This document shows, in pieces, positions 40,761 through 52,605 of a stretch of DNA of 64,000 nt; the stretch's first letter is position 1; every line of letters starts with the position of its first letter. The stretch covers positions 224,069 to 288,068 of the forward strand of contig KN832888.1 of the NCBI GenBank assembly GCA_000827325.1, in the 5' to 3' direction. The notes beneath the pieces were generated by a model. It was not told the origin of the DNA. It worked only from the letters and a program-made list of their open reading frames with translations, and searched no databases. Source of the stretch: Oidiodendron maius Zn (taxonomy: Eukaryota > Ascomycota > Leotiomycetes > Myxotrichaceae). The position numbers were made by a program, and so were the translations under genes.

Positions 40761-43700
40761 CTCCCCGCTAGGACGAGAGAGGCCTGAAAATCTTGGACGG
40801 CAAGAAGATAATGCCAAGACTATATAACCAAACCAGATCAACGAACAGCCAGTCGCTGCAGGCGAAATGACGGCCCGCTGGATTTTGGATTTTGGATTGG
40901 CCTTAGGTGCTAGGGGTTAATCTCCCGTATCCCATCTATCTAAGCATGCTGTTTCTGTACTGTACCTCATTCTTAAAGACTAACCTCCCCTTTGAAACCT
41001 CCCCGGTGCTGATAGGCTTGAGCCGGGGACACGGTAGGGGAAGCGCAGGGTACGGTGCCCCCCATGTAGAGGAACTAGCGGTGTACAGTGCGACACGCCT
41101 TAATTCTACGGTACAGAATGGTACAGTATCTTCAGCTCTTGCCGTACTAAGGCAACGCTGCTGGTGCCGGGGGCAGGGAGATCTCATTGTGGCTTGCGGC
41201 AGGACATGCCCTCTTTGGATATGTTAAGGATGAACCCCCTTCCTCCCCAACACTGCAAAAAGTACCGACCCGAGCGAGTACGGAGGATGGGGCGTTTTGT
41301 CACATGAGAGAGGGAGATTACTGCCTGGATCCCGGAGATTCGCACGAGATCCGGGGTGGATGTCGAGTGGCAGCGAGAGCGTGAGAGGAGCATTGTGGAA
41401 TCTGGGTTCGGGACATGTGGCTGGCTCGCACCATGCACCACTTTTGGCTTCTGGTCCCCTAACCCGGGGCATTGAGGGGCTTGTGGCCGGAGGTAGCTCC
41501 GGTCTGCTCTGATTGAGCGAGCCCAGCGCAGGTGGCTGATGTGATGTGGCATGTGTGTTGTGGCTCTATGACAGTATTCAGTCTAGGGAGGGGGGTATAA
41601 TCCCGACTCATATGGGATGCAGTATTTATGCGCGGTCTTGCATCTGACGGTACAGAGTACATCGCACTCTGCATTCATTTCATTTCATGCATAGCACGGT
41701 ATAAAATCTTGTGCAGCCGCATATTTCGCCGGCGCCAGTGGCCCCAAAGGCGGAGGCAGGGAGATCCCTGCGGTGATGGGCGGCGGTAGATGGAAGGAAG
41801 GTCATGCCGACGGGGCCTGGCGACGACGCTGGTACTGAGTACCCAGCAGTATCTGGGACGGGGTGCGGTGCTGGGCAGCGCTGGGCGGTACTGTACGCTG
41901 CTATGCGCTGCTCTACTGCGATACCCTATTACGGAACGCCTGTCTCGTTGCTCGCTCCCCGTCGCGCCGAGTACCACCTACTGTACCATGTACAGCACTG
42001 AACAGCATCCCCAAGAGGGCAGGTCTCCCACCCACGAGACACATGCCAAACCCCCAAACCCCCAAACCCTCTCCCTCCCCATCCCATCATACCTCTCTTT
42101 CCGTTCGGTGAATCCACGGTGTCCAGTCTCCTCCCCTCAATCACAGGTTGCTGTGTTCAGATCCCGTCGCGGGACCCTGTACCCCGTCACCCATGTATTA
42201 GTTGGGGACCGTTCAGGAGTGCGCTCGCTCCTTCAGGCCCCGATCCGGACGATGGTGCCTGAGCAGCAATAAATCACAGCTGTGAGAGCAGCGAGCAGCA
42301 GAGACGGGACTCCGCGCAGGCGACGCTTTGGGGAGGGACGTGCCGCCTGATGAGATGAGATGGGAATGCGGGGGAGACGATCCGGTGTGTGTCTCGGGGT
42401 GAGCATAAGTACAGGACCGCGTAGAAGGACGAGCGATTTGCTGAGTTTGAGGGGGGTGGTAGGTCGCGGTGCAGGATGGGCGTGGTCGATACCAGCACGA
42501 TACTCGCGGGGGGATCCGGCGCTGCATTCGCGACCTGTCTTGTGCGACGTGACTACGGCCTTAGCTCCCATCATCGAGGGGCGTAGATCTCCAGCTCGGC
42601 GGGAGAGCTACTGCGGGCAGCGCTGTTTAGGTACAGTAGCACGGCCAACGTCCGCGCGCCCCTAGGGAGCAGCGTGCGAGGCCCGCCTGGAGCGTGTTTG
42701 TACGAAGGGGGCCGTAGCAGCACCGGACCCAGGTCTTCGGCGCCGTTAGGGTGGAATGTTATCTCGACATCACTTCGTGAAATGCTGGAGACGGGCGCGT
42801 GAGATCGGAGGCGGTGAACACGCCTTGATCAGGAGGCATGTTCGCCTGGAATTCAATTCGCCTGTGCCCATGGATGGCCCATCTCTTTGATTGAAGGCGC
42901 TGGAAATTGGGGAGCACACCCAACCATTCAAACCGCTGGGGCGATGGAAGCAAGACGGAAATGCCGCCGCGCACAGCGCCCTCCCCTCGCCCCTGCCGCG
43001 CTCGACCCTGGATCCCCACGGCCTTCCTGATGAGTGCTGCCGGGCGCGCAGCGAAGCACTACGAGGATCGTCATCTCCACGATTTGCGCAGGTGTTTCTT
43101 CTGGACGCCAGCCCACCGTCGGGAGGTATATGATACATCACATTTTCCTGCGCCCTGCCCTCTGCCCCCGCCTCGCGACTTCAGGCGCTGGCTACAACGT
43201 CCTAAACTCAGTAATTGCTGGCTGCTGACACATATCCCGCCCCATGCTCCGGACTTCGCTCCGGCTTGCTACCTGTGTGCTGGGTGCTGTGCGCTGCTCT
43301 GCGCTGTTTGTCGTGCCCATGGTGTGTGCGGGTTACCCTTTTCCATTTTTCATCTCGGCGCACGGCTCGAAAGAGCATGAGGAGATGCCGTGTTGAGCCT
43401 GCTGCTGCGGTTCGTGGGTGAAAGGCAGCCCTCTTTTGCCAAGTAGCCGTCCAGGTCCCTTCCTCTTCACCCCCCTTCGGCGTCGAATATTACCCTTTGA
43501 GCGTGCGCGGGGAGAAGACCTGCCTGTGACCGGGAAAAGCCGTGCTAGGCGTGCGTACTTCTCGCTCGCCTGGGTTGTGAGCCTGACTCGCGCTTCAGCT
43601 CTCGACGGCACGGGCTGGGTCTGGGACGTTCACATGAAACTTCCTCTCCTCGAGTTCTTCGGGCCCGGGGCGAGTGACCGGATGCAGATGGACCGGCAGG

Positions 43701-46400
43701 AGGGCAGCCGAGGAGAGCCGAAGCGACGGTGAGAAGAGTGGGAGGCTATGGAGAGGAGAGACACTCGCGTGGCTTGCTCCTTGTCCGTCTGGACAAATGT
43801 TTTGCTGACGGGGCAGAGGATGACTGTCAGCCATCTGGGAGCCTTGGCGGGGGTGGAGCTGTGCGGTGAGGGAATTTGCCAGGACGCGTGCATACACCTC
43901 CTGCACTGCAACATATATCTATGTACCTATGTATGTAAAGAAGAGGACGAGAAAGTGTGTATCGGGTTCCTTGTTACGGCTACTTAATTGCACCAGAGAG
44001 GAGAGCCTGCGATCTGGAGACATTGCACACCAGTGTACGGATGGTGGCAAAATCGGCGCAAGGTTGGCGGAGGGTTGGATCGGTAGTTGGTGTTGGTGGC
44101 GTCTATTTTGTTATCGGTGTCAGTGTGGCACAGTGGTCTGCTTGGATACAGTGGAGGATGTCAGCTTCATGATGGAGAGGTTCTGGTGCAGTGTTCATGG
44201 TGATTTCACGACTGGAGCACGCGCGGAAGGGGTATTATCCAGGTCGGCAAGACGAAAGTATCGTGCGGTCAGGAAGTCATATCCGCCTTCGAGAGGAGGA
44301 CCCTCGGTCGACGTAGAAGGCGCCTCAGGGTCGCTGTCGCCATGATTATCCTCAGTGGAGGTCCGTCAGCACCAGCTGCCTCCTCAGCGCATCGCCGGCA
44401 TATCCGCATCACGACACTCCCTCGCTCCCGTCGCTAAGAAAGACCCTGACACCTTCACCGATGTGTGCGGGTCACCATCTGTGGCGGGTCAGCACCGCCT
44501 GACAGGAAGAAAAAAATAAATGGAGATGATGATGGATGGATTTACGGTCTACGTCGGGTATCCTGGGCGGTTCCTGGATGCGCATCATGATTAAGTGATC
44601 CGCGTGGTGGACTTTACGTACAAAGTACATCGTACCTCCCTCCCCGAGAATGGGGCGTCCGGAGAATGACTGCCGCGGAGATGGTAGCCTCTCACCAGCA
44701 CCATTCTACTGCTTGTACAGTAGTCGTAGGCAGGGAGACGGAGGGATACGGGGATCTGAGAGACGATCTCGTTCGGCAGTCTGGCGCTAAAGGGCAAGGC
44801 ACTACTGTATCTCTGGGAATGGCGGGCATGGTGGCAGGATTGGCGCAACACCAGACGACGGGCGCACTATGGCGATGGCAGCACGCTTGAGGACCCGAGG
44901 GCGTGGACCGGCGGCGAAACGGTGTCTGGGCTGGCGTGGTGTGCCCGTGGTAGTCAGGAACAGCAGTCAGCGGGCGGGGGATAGTGCACTGTAGTATAGG
45001 AGATAGCGCATAGCAGATGCTAGATATAGGGTTGGGATCTGGGGCGGTGCGGTGGTACAGGCGGCGTTAAGCTGGCGGTGATGATCGATTCTAGTGACGA
45101 AGTGACGAACGATGATGGATAAGGCGCCGTCGTCGCCGCCTGCACTCCAACTGTCGAGTACCGTAGTGCGCAGCGTCCAGCGGGAGAAGTACATTAACAG
45201 TATCTCGCCCTCCAGCCGCTCATCTGCTCCCCTCCGTGCTCTCCTCTCCAGGTCCAATGTCTGCTCCCTCGCCCGACGGCGCCTCTTCCTCAGAATGTGG
45301 TCCCGCCCTTCCCGTCACCGCATCCCCTTCTCCCCTTCCTCCCCTCTTCTCCCCGGTGTCCCCTCGTACCGTGAGTGGCTGTCGCCGTCGGGTGAAAAGT
45401 CCGTCTTTTGCGTGAGGCAGAGGACCGTGAAGTAACCATGAGCACAGAGGACCCCTCGTATTGCCACCTTCCCCGAAGGGCCATATCGGAGGCAGATCCG
45501 ATCCCGTGTTTGATACCCCCCCCCTCTTCGGGTGCCGCGCTCTTACTGTGTCCAATAATAGGCCCGTGAAGTCATCCAAGGCGCAATTCAAATGGGGGAC
45601 GTAGATGGGCCACGGCCAGGGTCATCACTTACCGGCTGCTGCTGTCAGCGTGGATTGCTCGTGGAGTCCGGCAGGGTGGTGGCGTGGTGGCAAAGCAACC
45701 TTTTTCCTTCCTTTCTATTTGGCCCTCTCTGCGCCCTCCCGCCGAGGGTGAGTGATGAGATGAGGACGCTTGAGCATCCGCTTTCTGCGCGTCTGCAGCG
45801 TCGGCATTATTCCGTGCATTGCGCTGGCCACATTGAGTAATCCCGACGCGCTGGCCCCCAGGACAAAGTCAAGTCGTCAGTTGGGTGTCAGTCAGTCGCA
45901 GCCATGAAGATGATCCGGCATCCCTGTATCCCCCGCCCCATCTCCGAAAGCGGTAGCCCGTGGAGTCGCAGACCGCTCGTCGCCTCCTGTGCACACGGCC
46001 AAGAAAGAAATATGAGGTGCAGCAGAGAGGAAGAGGAATACATCAGGAGGAAATCTCGTGGGCGTGCTTCCGGTACCGTCCACCCTAGTCTCCTTCCAGT
46101 AGCACTTCTCCTGCCTCCCTCCACCCATCGACGATGTTCAGAGAGCAGAGCTGGGCATCATGCATGATCCTCCTGCACAGGCGAACTACAGCACAGTGCT
46201 TGGTAGGAGAAGAATAAGAGAAGAAGAGTTAAGAAGAAAACTCGGAAGAAGAACACAGACTATCTCCTCCCTCCCTCATCAGTCGGGGGCAGCTGTACAG
46301 TACAATACAATACTTACTCTTGTATCATATCATATCATATCCATCCTGTATCATCATATCATATTGATCCAGCAGTGGGCCAGCACCCAGCATTACATCA
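40761..46400. other. 5.6-kb gene-poor, GTACAG-rich region
   Basis: GC-rich, with many overlapping open frames on both strands (a composition effect) and no recognisable family. Hexamers CTGTAC/GTACAG occur at least a dozen times (for example 40955, 41083, 41111, 41121, 41650, 41891, 41981, 41990, 42409, 42631, 44715, 45055, 46293). A pentameric ATATC-type microsatellite lies at about 46325-46365. It may be the remote upstream regulatory region of con7, or hold non-coding transcripts. Confidence 0.45.
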
Positions 46401-48059
46401 GCGCCTCATCTCCCTTCTGCCACTCACCACGAGCAAGGAGCAAGACACAGACTCTCACGATAGGAGTCTCTCTCCTGCTTGCCCCCCCCTCCCCCCCCCC
46501 TCTCTCTTTCCAAGATCCTCAGTCTTGCCGTCAATACCCAATCCCCCAGACCCTTCCCCCCTCTCTCGGCCTGTCCGATTGCTCCACCGCCTCGCACGCA
46601 CGAACAGAAATTTCTCCCGTGTAATATTTCCCCCTTCCTCTCTAATAATAATACATCCATCCAACAATCTCACGGCCGTAATCTCTTCTCCCTCAACTTG
46701 CTTTCCCCCCTAGCCTCTCCTCAGCCGTCGTCCGCCTCTCCCTCACCTCCCGCGTGGGCGCATCACGCACATCATCAACCACCACCACCCGCTGCCTCGG
46801 TCCCCTGGCCTCTCGGTCCACTCTACCACTCTTGGGCCCGTCCTGCATCCACTCTGTCCCCAGCACTCGACTTACAGTAGTAATACACTACGCCCTCCCA
46901 CTGCCCTCGCACCAGCTTCCGTGTTGGTGGATCTGCTCCCGGGTCTTGTCTCGTGCGGCGTTCCTGCTGGGTCGCCCTCTCTCTGCCCTCTCCCTCTCGC
47001 CGTCCTTTTTTTTTCTGGGTCCCTCGCGCTCCTCGAATAATCTCATCGACCTCAACCACTTGGCCCATTGCGTTTAAGGGGTCCACTTGCGCAGCCCTTC
47101 GAACCATCATCCATCGCCGCCCGGCTTCGTCGTCTCCATCGTCCATTCGCCATTTCCTCCGCCCCCCCAGTCCGCCGCCTCGACCAAAGTCAAAAGCCGG
47201 CCTTCCTCCCTCCCTTCTTCTCCCCTCGTCTGGACTCGCGCTTTGTCCGTCTCCTGTTGCTGCTACGACTACTGCTGCTGACACCGCTGTCCGCCGTGAC
47301 TGACTGACCGCCATCGACTAACCTTTCTTCCCTCAGCCGTCTCTCGGTCTGTGTGCCTCAGACGATCCCGTCCCCAGACAACACTACCACGTACTACTAA
47401 CGACCTCCACCACTACCACTATCACTGCCACTACGACTATTACGACGACAAACGCAAACTCCCACGCGCCGTCGACTCGCTCCCCTCGTCCCCCCGGTCG
47501 CCCACGAGTTTGCACTTTCGCACTACGACGCTCGCACTATCCCAGCCTACCCGGCAAGCCCCATCTCGTCGTTCAGATTACTTTCAGTCTAGTGCCACTT
47601 GGAGTTCATCCCGACCTTCTTCTGTCGCGACCCTCTCCTCCTCCTCTCCCGATTCCCTCCTCATATCGCCGCCTCGACTTATCTCGACCCCGACTGTTTC
47701 GTGCTGTCGCGCACACTTCACGCCCAAACCCCGACGCGATCGTGCCTCCGCTCGATCTCAAGACCCAATTGATCTTGCAACCGCGCCTCTCTCCCGTGGT
47801 CTAGTCGCGCGAGATCTGCTTCGTTGATCCAACCTCTCGTATCACAACAAAGCTGAACGCTGGTGAAGTACGTCTCTCCTCTCTTCTCGACAACTGCCCC
47901 TGCTCTTCCTTTCCACCTCACTACTCTCTCCCTCTCCCTCTCCCTCTCTCCCCTACGCGCGTTTCTCACCTGCTCACCAGCCTCTCTCGACAGTTCCCCT
48001 CCTCGTTCTCTCGTCCTCCCGTCGCGGCCGCTTCCTCTCTCGACCTGGCGCACCCCTCT
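46401..48059 (+). promoter_or_regulatory. Pyrimidine-rich promoter/leader of con7
   Basis: About 1.6 kb of strongly C/T-rich + strand, including a (CTCTCC)n run at 47925-47953, up to the con7 ATG. Such CT tracts are typical of core promoters and long leaders of fungal regulatory genes. Several short upstream ATGs occur. A donor-like GTGAAGTACG near 47862 may mark a 5'-UTR intron. Transcript start is unknown. Confidence 0.4.
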
Positions 48060-50026
48060 ATGGACAGAGCTGCTCCCGAGTACCCGCAGTCAGGTTTGCC
48101 CACACCGTACCCGCACGCGTTCACCAACCCGCAGTCTGAAGACCCCCCCGCAGATCCCGCATCTGCTGCGCAGTACCCGCCCCAGCCGGAAGGGCGTACC
48201 TCCAACTACCCCGCCGCGACCGCGACGCCTACCTCTCAGGCCGAGTACGGCGGCTACCCATCCTCTGCACGCTCTGCGTCCTTCCCCGACCACGTCCAGC
48301 GCCAGTACCAACCCGCCACCACCCACGCCGGTAGCAGCAGCTCCGGAGTGATGGCGCAGCCCCCAAGTGCGTCCTCCCTCCCTCTGCCCCTGCCTCTCCC
48401 TCGGCCCCTACACCTTGGGGTACCCTCCTCGTCCCCAAGCAAGTCTGACCTGGATGTGCCTATAGATCCCTCCATCGCGGCCTCGAGCCCAACCTACCCC
48501 CCTCACGGCGGCCAGTACTCGCCCTATCCGCCCCAGCAGGACCTCCAGCACCCGTACCAGGCACATGCCGGCGGCGCCATGTACTCCCAACCCCGTCCTG
48601 ACTGGGCAGGCTATGGCGGCCACCCTCAGCATGCCCTACCCGGCTACCCCGGCACGGGCGCGCAGACTCCCAACGCGACTGCTCCCGCCGGAGCGCGCCC
48701 TGGCCAGGTAGGTTATCCTGTCGCTCCTCACCCAGGCCACCATCAGGTAAATTTCCTACGCGCTCCGCAATGCATCTGCAGTCTTGTACCCCGGCTATGC
48801 TCTTCCTGTAGTTCGATATCCCTGCGGATCTAGCGACGCGTCGGAAGCGCCTCGAGAGGGAAGTCCCTCTCGGGGGGCAGGGCACGCGCTCGAGTGTGCG
48901 AGATTGTGAAATTTACAGAATTGGCTGACCCATCCTCTCCCTTCAGGTCTACTCTTTCGTCCCCATCCCCGGTGCCCAGCAGCACAAGCGCCCTCGCAGA
49001 CGCTACGAAGAGATCGAGCGCATGTACAAGTGCGGCTGGAACGGCTGTGAGAAGGCCTACGGCACGCTCAACCACCTGAATGCGCACGTCACAATGCAGT
49101 CGCATGGCACGAAGCGCACTCCAGAAGGTACGTCTGTGATAATATTATGGTGTTACCTCTCCATTGCAAAACCCGCACCCGATTTTCCGTAATCATGTAC
49201 ACCTTGACCGGTGGTCCTGACTCCATGATTCGGTCATGACGCACGATCCGCGAATAGGGGTTTTCCCCTAGGCGTGTGATCGCGCACGTCATGATTATCT
49301 CGAAGTCTCCGACCGACGAACATATACATATTTTTTCCCCTGTCCTGCATTTGAACTGGATAATATATTTCTTCTTTCTTGGCGGTGGTTGCGGCCATCC
49401 ATGCTTTCTTTTTCCTCTAGTCGTCTCATCAGCCTCGCCAGTCGCGGGACGAAGTGCATTGGCGTGGCGAGCTAGTGCGGCCTGTCCAGACTGGGGATAA
49501 CCTCAATCTAGTTTCGCGAGGGAACTAAGCATGGGGTCGACCCATATCCGCGGGACCTTCTTGTGTAACCCCAACTCGCTAACTGTTTTCGTGCCCTCAA
49601 CAGAGTTCAAGGAGATCCGCAAGGAATGGAAGGCCCGCAAGAAGGAGGAGGAGAACCAACGCAAGGCCGACGATGATCGCGCCCGGGCTGCTGTGGGTTC
49701 TGCTGACCCTCAGGCGGCTTCTTCTGATGCTGCTGCTGCCGCTCCCGGCTACCAGCAGCAGCCCGGCCGCTCTGTCCAGCTACCGCCCATCGGCTACCAA
49801 CCCGGCGCCCAGGTTCCCGGACAGTATCAGGCTCCCGCCGGCGGCGTCCAGCAGCTCCAGGAGTACGGCAACAGCCACCTGCAGTATTCGGGCTACCCGG
49901 CCTCGCCTTACGGTGCCCAAAACCAGATGTATAGTCAACGTTATTAGCCCCCCTGCTCGTCGGTCCTGAGCGATGCTAACCTCGCTGCTAGATAATAACG
50001 GTGCCGCGCCCAAGTACGAGCACTAG
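48060..50026 (+). CDS. con7: C2H2 zinc-finger transcription factor Con7
   Basis: Regulator known from Magnaporthe Con7p, needed for conidium shape and infection-related morphogenesis. Exons 48060-48707, 48947-49127, 49604-49933 and 49992-50026 join to 397 codons plus TAG. The N-terminal 200 residues are Pro/Tyr/Ser/Gln-rich. Then VYSFVPIPGAQQHKRPRRRY and one C2H2 finger, MYKCGWNGCEKAYGTLNHLN, with Cys245, Cys250, His263 and His269. It is followed by TKRTPEEFKEIRKEWKARKK and a Gln/Ala/Pro/Tyr-rich tail ending NNNGAAPKYEH in the last exon, reached by an intron with a GCTAAC branch site. A second donor 39 nt downstream of exon 1 would insert 13 in-frame residues. Intron 2 is long (476 nt). Reading past the last intron would give a different C-terminus (YSQRY). 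Confidence 0.92.
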
Positions 50027-52605
50027 ACGCCGCGTTGGTCTTCGCCCTCCTACTTCGAGCGAAATCGCGGAATTAGTTAACCCCCCCGCCATTCTCCAGT
50101 CTCGGCTGTCTTGTCGTCCTCGCCGTTCCCGTCTATGCGTGATCAATCCTTTCTCGCTCGCCGCGGCTCGTGCGCTTGTATCATATGGGCCGCTCGATTG
50201 CATCTCCTTGGGTGTCCTGATATTTCTTCCCTTGCTAGACCTCTCTGGATCCTGTTCGGCAACGAAAATGATTTTTCTCGCATGGCTTGATGACCCCCGT
50301 TCCGTTTCCGCGTTCTCTCATTTCTCTCGGGGATGGGGCTGGCTGGGTTGCATTGTCCGGAATTTGCGCGGCGTCTCTCGGGCTTCTGGTTTTTTTTTAC
50401 GGTCATCTCCCTCTTCATTATTGACCCTCTGGCGGAGACTCCGCTAGTCTGGTTCATATATGGCATACGTTTGGAGGCTGCCCTCGGGCTGTTCTCTCTT
50501 GTTCCCCCTTTGCGCATAACGAAAACCAAACAACTAAAACTCCCAAAAAACACCTGCACTTGCTTCTGTCTACCCACATCCGCCCCGGCTCGCACAAACT
50601 TGTTCTTCTCTTCCATAATCGAATTGTCTCTATCCGCTTTAGTACACCCCGTTGGTCCCCTTCTTCCTGACGCCATCTTCTCTCCTCTCTCGCTTGGTCA
50701 AGCAAAAATTTTCATCTGGCTGCATAACTCGGTGGGGTGGGGATTTTTTTTTAAAAAAAACATTAGTCGGGGTGGGAGTGGAGGATAAGATTACGTTGAA
50801 ATTAACAACACGGCGAGGTGGGCGGATTGGCTTTGACTTCGGTTTTGAGAAACGCAGGCGGATGAGACTTTTGCTGGCGGAGGAATAACAAGATAAGGAA
50901 AGCAAACTCGAATTCGGTGGTTGTTGCGCCCTTAGCTCTTACTCTGTACTCGCAAACCTCCACACTGCATGCACTGCATTAGTTCTGCGTGTTCTTATAC
51001 ATCCAGAAAATAAAGGATAAAAAATACTTCATGTGTGCGTTGGTGATGCGATGTGAAACCTGCATATAGAGACTGGGACCTTTTCCACCCCTCCTCCCTT
51101 CCCCATGATTCGTATCTTGCCCTTATTTTCGTGAATAGAAGCTAGACACAACGTACTACCTCGATAGTTGCACTATATAGCGCCTCTCTTATCACAACCG
51201 GGTATCTCTTTTGTTTTGAAAATTGCCCCTTCGCCAATCAATGGACAGACCGCATCATTCAAACACATATATCGATACGAAACGAGACCTCCCCCCAAAA
51301 TCTCTTCACTAATTTACAAAGTATGTCCTACCCGCCCCTCCAGCGTACTCTCTCATCCCCTTCTCGTACCCATAACGCCGATATTATTTCTTCATCCATC
51401 CACCTCTTCATTCGAGCAATTGAGGCTCACGTTCTTAGTACTGGATTCGAATGGGGAAGTCTGGGATCGAGTCAAGGGAACTAGAGGCCTAGATTGAAGG
51501 GAAGGGATGGTGGGAGTGGCGCTGGTGATGGAGTTGGGGGAGAGGCTAAGTCGGAGGGCGTAGCTAGGAAGATAGATGGATGTGATGCTGTTGATCAGAA
51601 AATGAACATCACATAAATCACAACAGAGATTCAAACAAATTCATACTCCCACAATAGACTTGAAAATTTCTCTCCGTGTATGGATCTCTACTGTACTGTA
51701 TATTCCCCACTCCCAATTCTCATTTGCCCTTGGCGTGTTTCTCTTTACCAGTTTCCCATCCCAGATCCCATCCTATCTTTGCCCCTCTCTTATCTTGTTC
51801 AGTGTGCATATCCCATATGCTACCTTAGCAGCCTATTTATTTTATAAATATTTATTTGTGCGTAGGACGGAATGACTTGCTTGTATCCGCCCGAAAACCC
51901 GCCCGAATTTTTGTTGCCCGTTTGTGTGTCCCAAGAAGGTAAGTGAAGGAGAAGTAAGGGGATGAAATAAGTAGAGACAAGAAAGAAAATCAAAAATAAA
52001 GCAGATCCCGCAAAACCTGAACCGAACCGAAGTGAACCGTACCGAAAGGAACCGAATCAGAGCATGACCGTGGATTAGATGATAGGGTGGTGGAACTTCT
52101 TGACAGTGTGTAATGTGAGGTAGTGAGAAGACGGTGTATTAATTTGGGGCATCAGCTTGAGCGGAAGCCCCTCAGCGAGATCGATCTCGACGACCCTTCT
52201 GAGAGGACTGGCGCCAGGGAGGGAACACCCCACTAGGAAGGATGGCGAAGTGATAAAAGTGGTCAGAACCAGTTCGCCGTCCGTCCGATCTCATCTGCCA
52301 GGAGCAGGCTCCAGCAACCAATGACCTATCCTTTCGTAAAACTGTGCATTCATAAAATATTCCCGCTCAACTGTACGATAACAAAATCCAAAAATCCGCT
52401 GTAAGACATGCAAGTGTGAATGAAGAAGTGTCGCACACCGGAGAACACCAATAGAATAAAATGTCGCTTTTTGTGAGCCGTCCTGTCTTTCTGTCCCTCC
52501 ATCCACCCATCCGTCCACCCATCCGTCCACCCATCCCAGACCGACCGGTGCGCCTGATGTGTAATTCTTCATTTTGTACTTTTAGGGGGCTGTGCGGGGT
52601 GGTGC
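50027..52605. other. 2.6-kb convergent 3' region between con7 and the PUF gene
   Basis: No gene is seen. Frames such as 50001-50447 (+) and 50143-50676 (-) overlap each other and lack motifs. It probably holds a long con7 3' UTR, T-rich on the + strand at 50380-50760, and the PUF 3' UTR from the other side. Confidence 0.5.
52499..52537. repeat. 12-bp minisatellite in the PUF 3' flank
   Basis: About three copies of CCATCCGTCCAC in tandem, just beyond the PUF stop codon, so probably within its 3' UTR. Confidence 0.8.

Noticed and set aside
42233-46200. Many 80-160 codon frames on both strands
   Set aside because: All strands and frames are open at once, as expected from GC-rich DNA poor in stops; none shows a domain, signal peptide or good exon borders.
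47351-47827. 158-codon + frame upstream of con7
   Set aside because: Ser/Thr/Pro/Arg low-complexity from CT-rich leader; overlapping frames are equally open.
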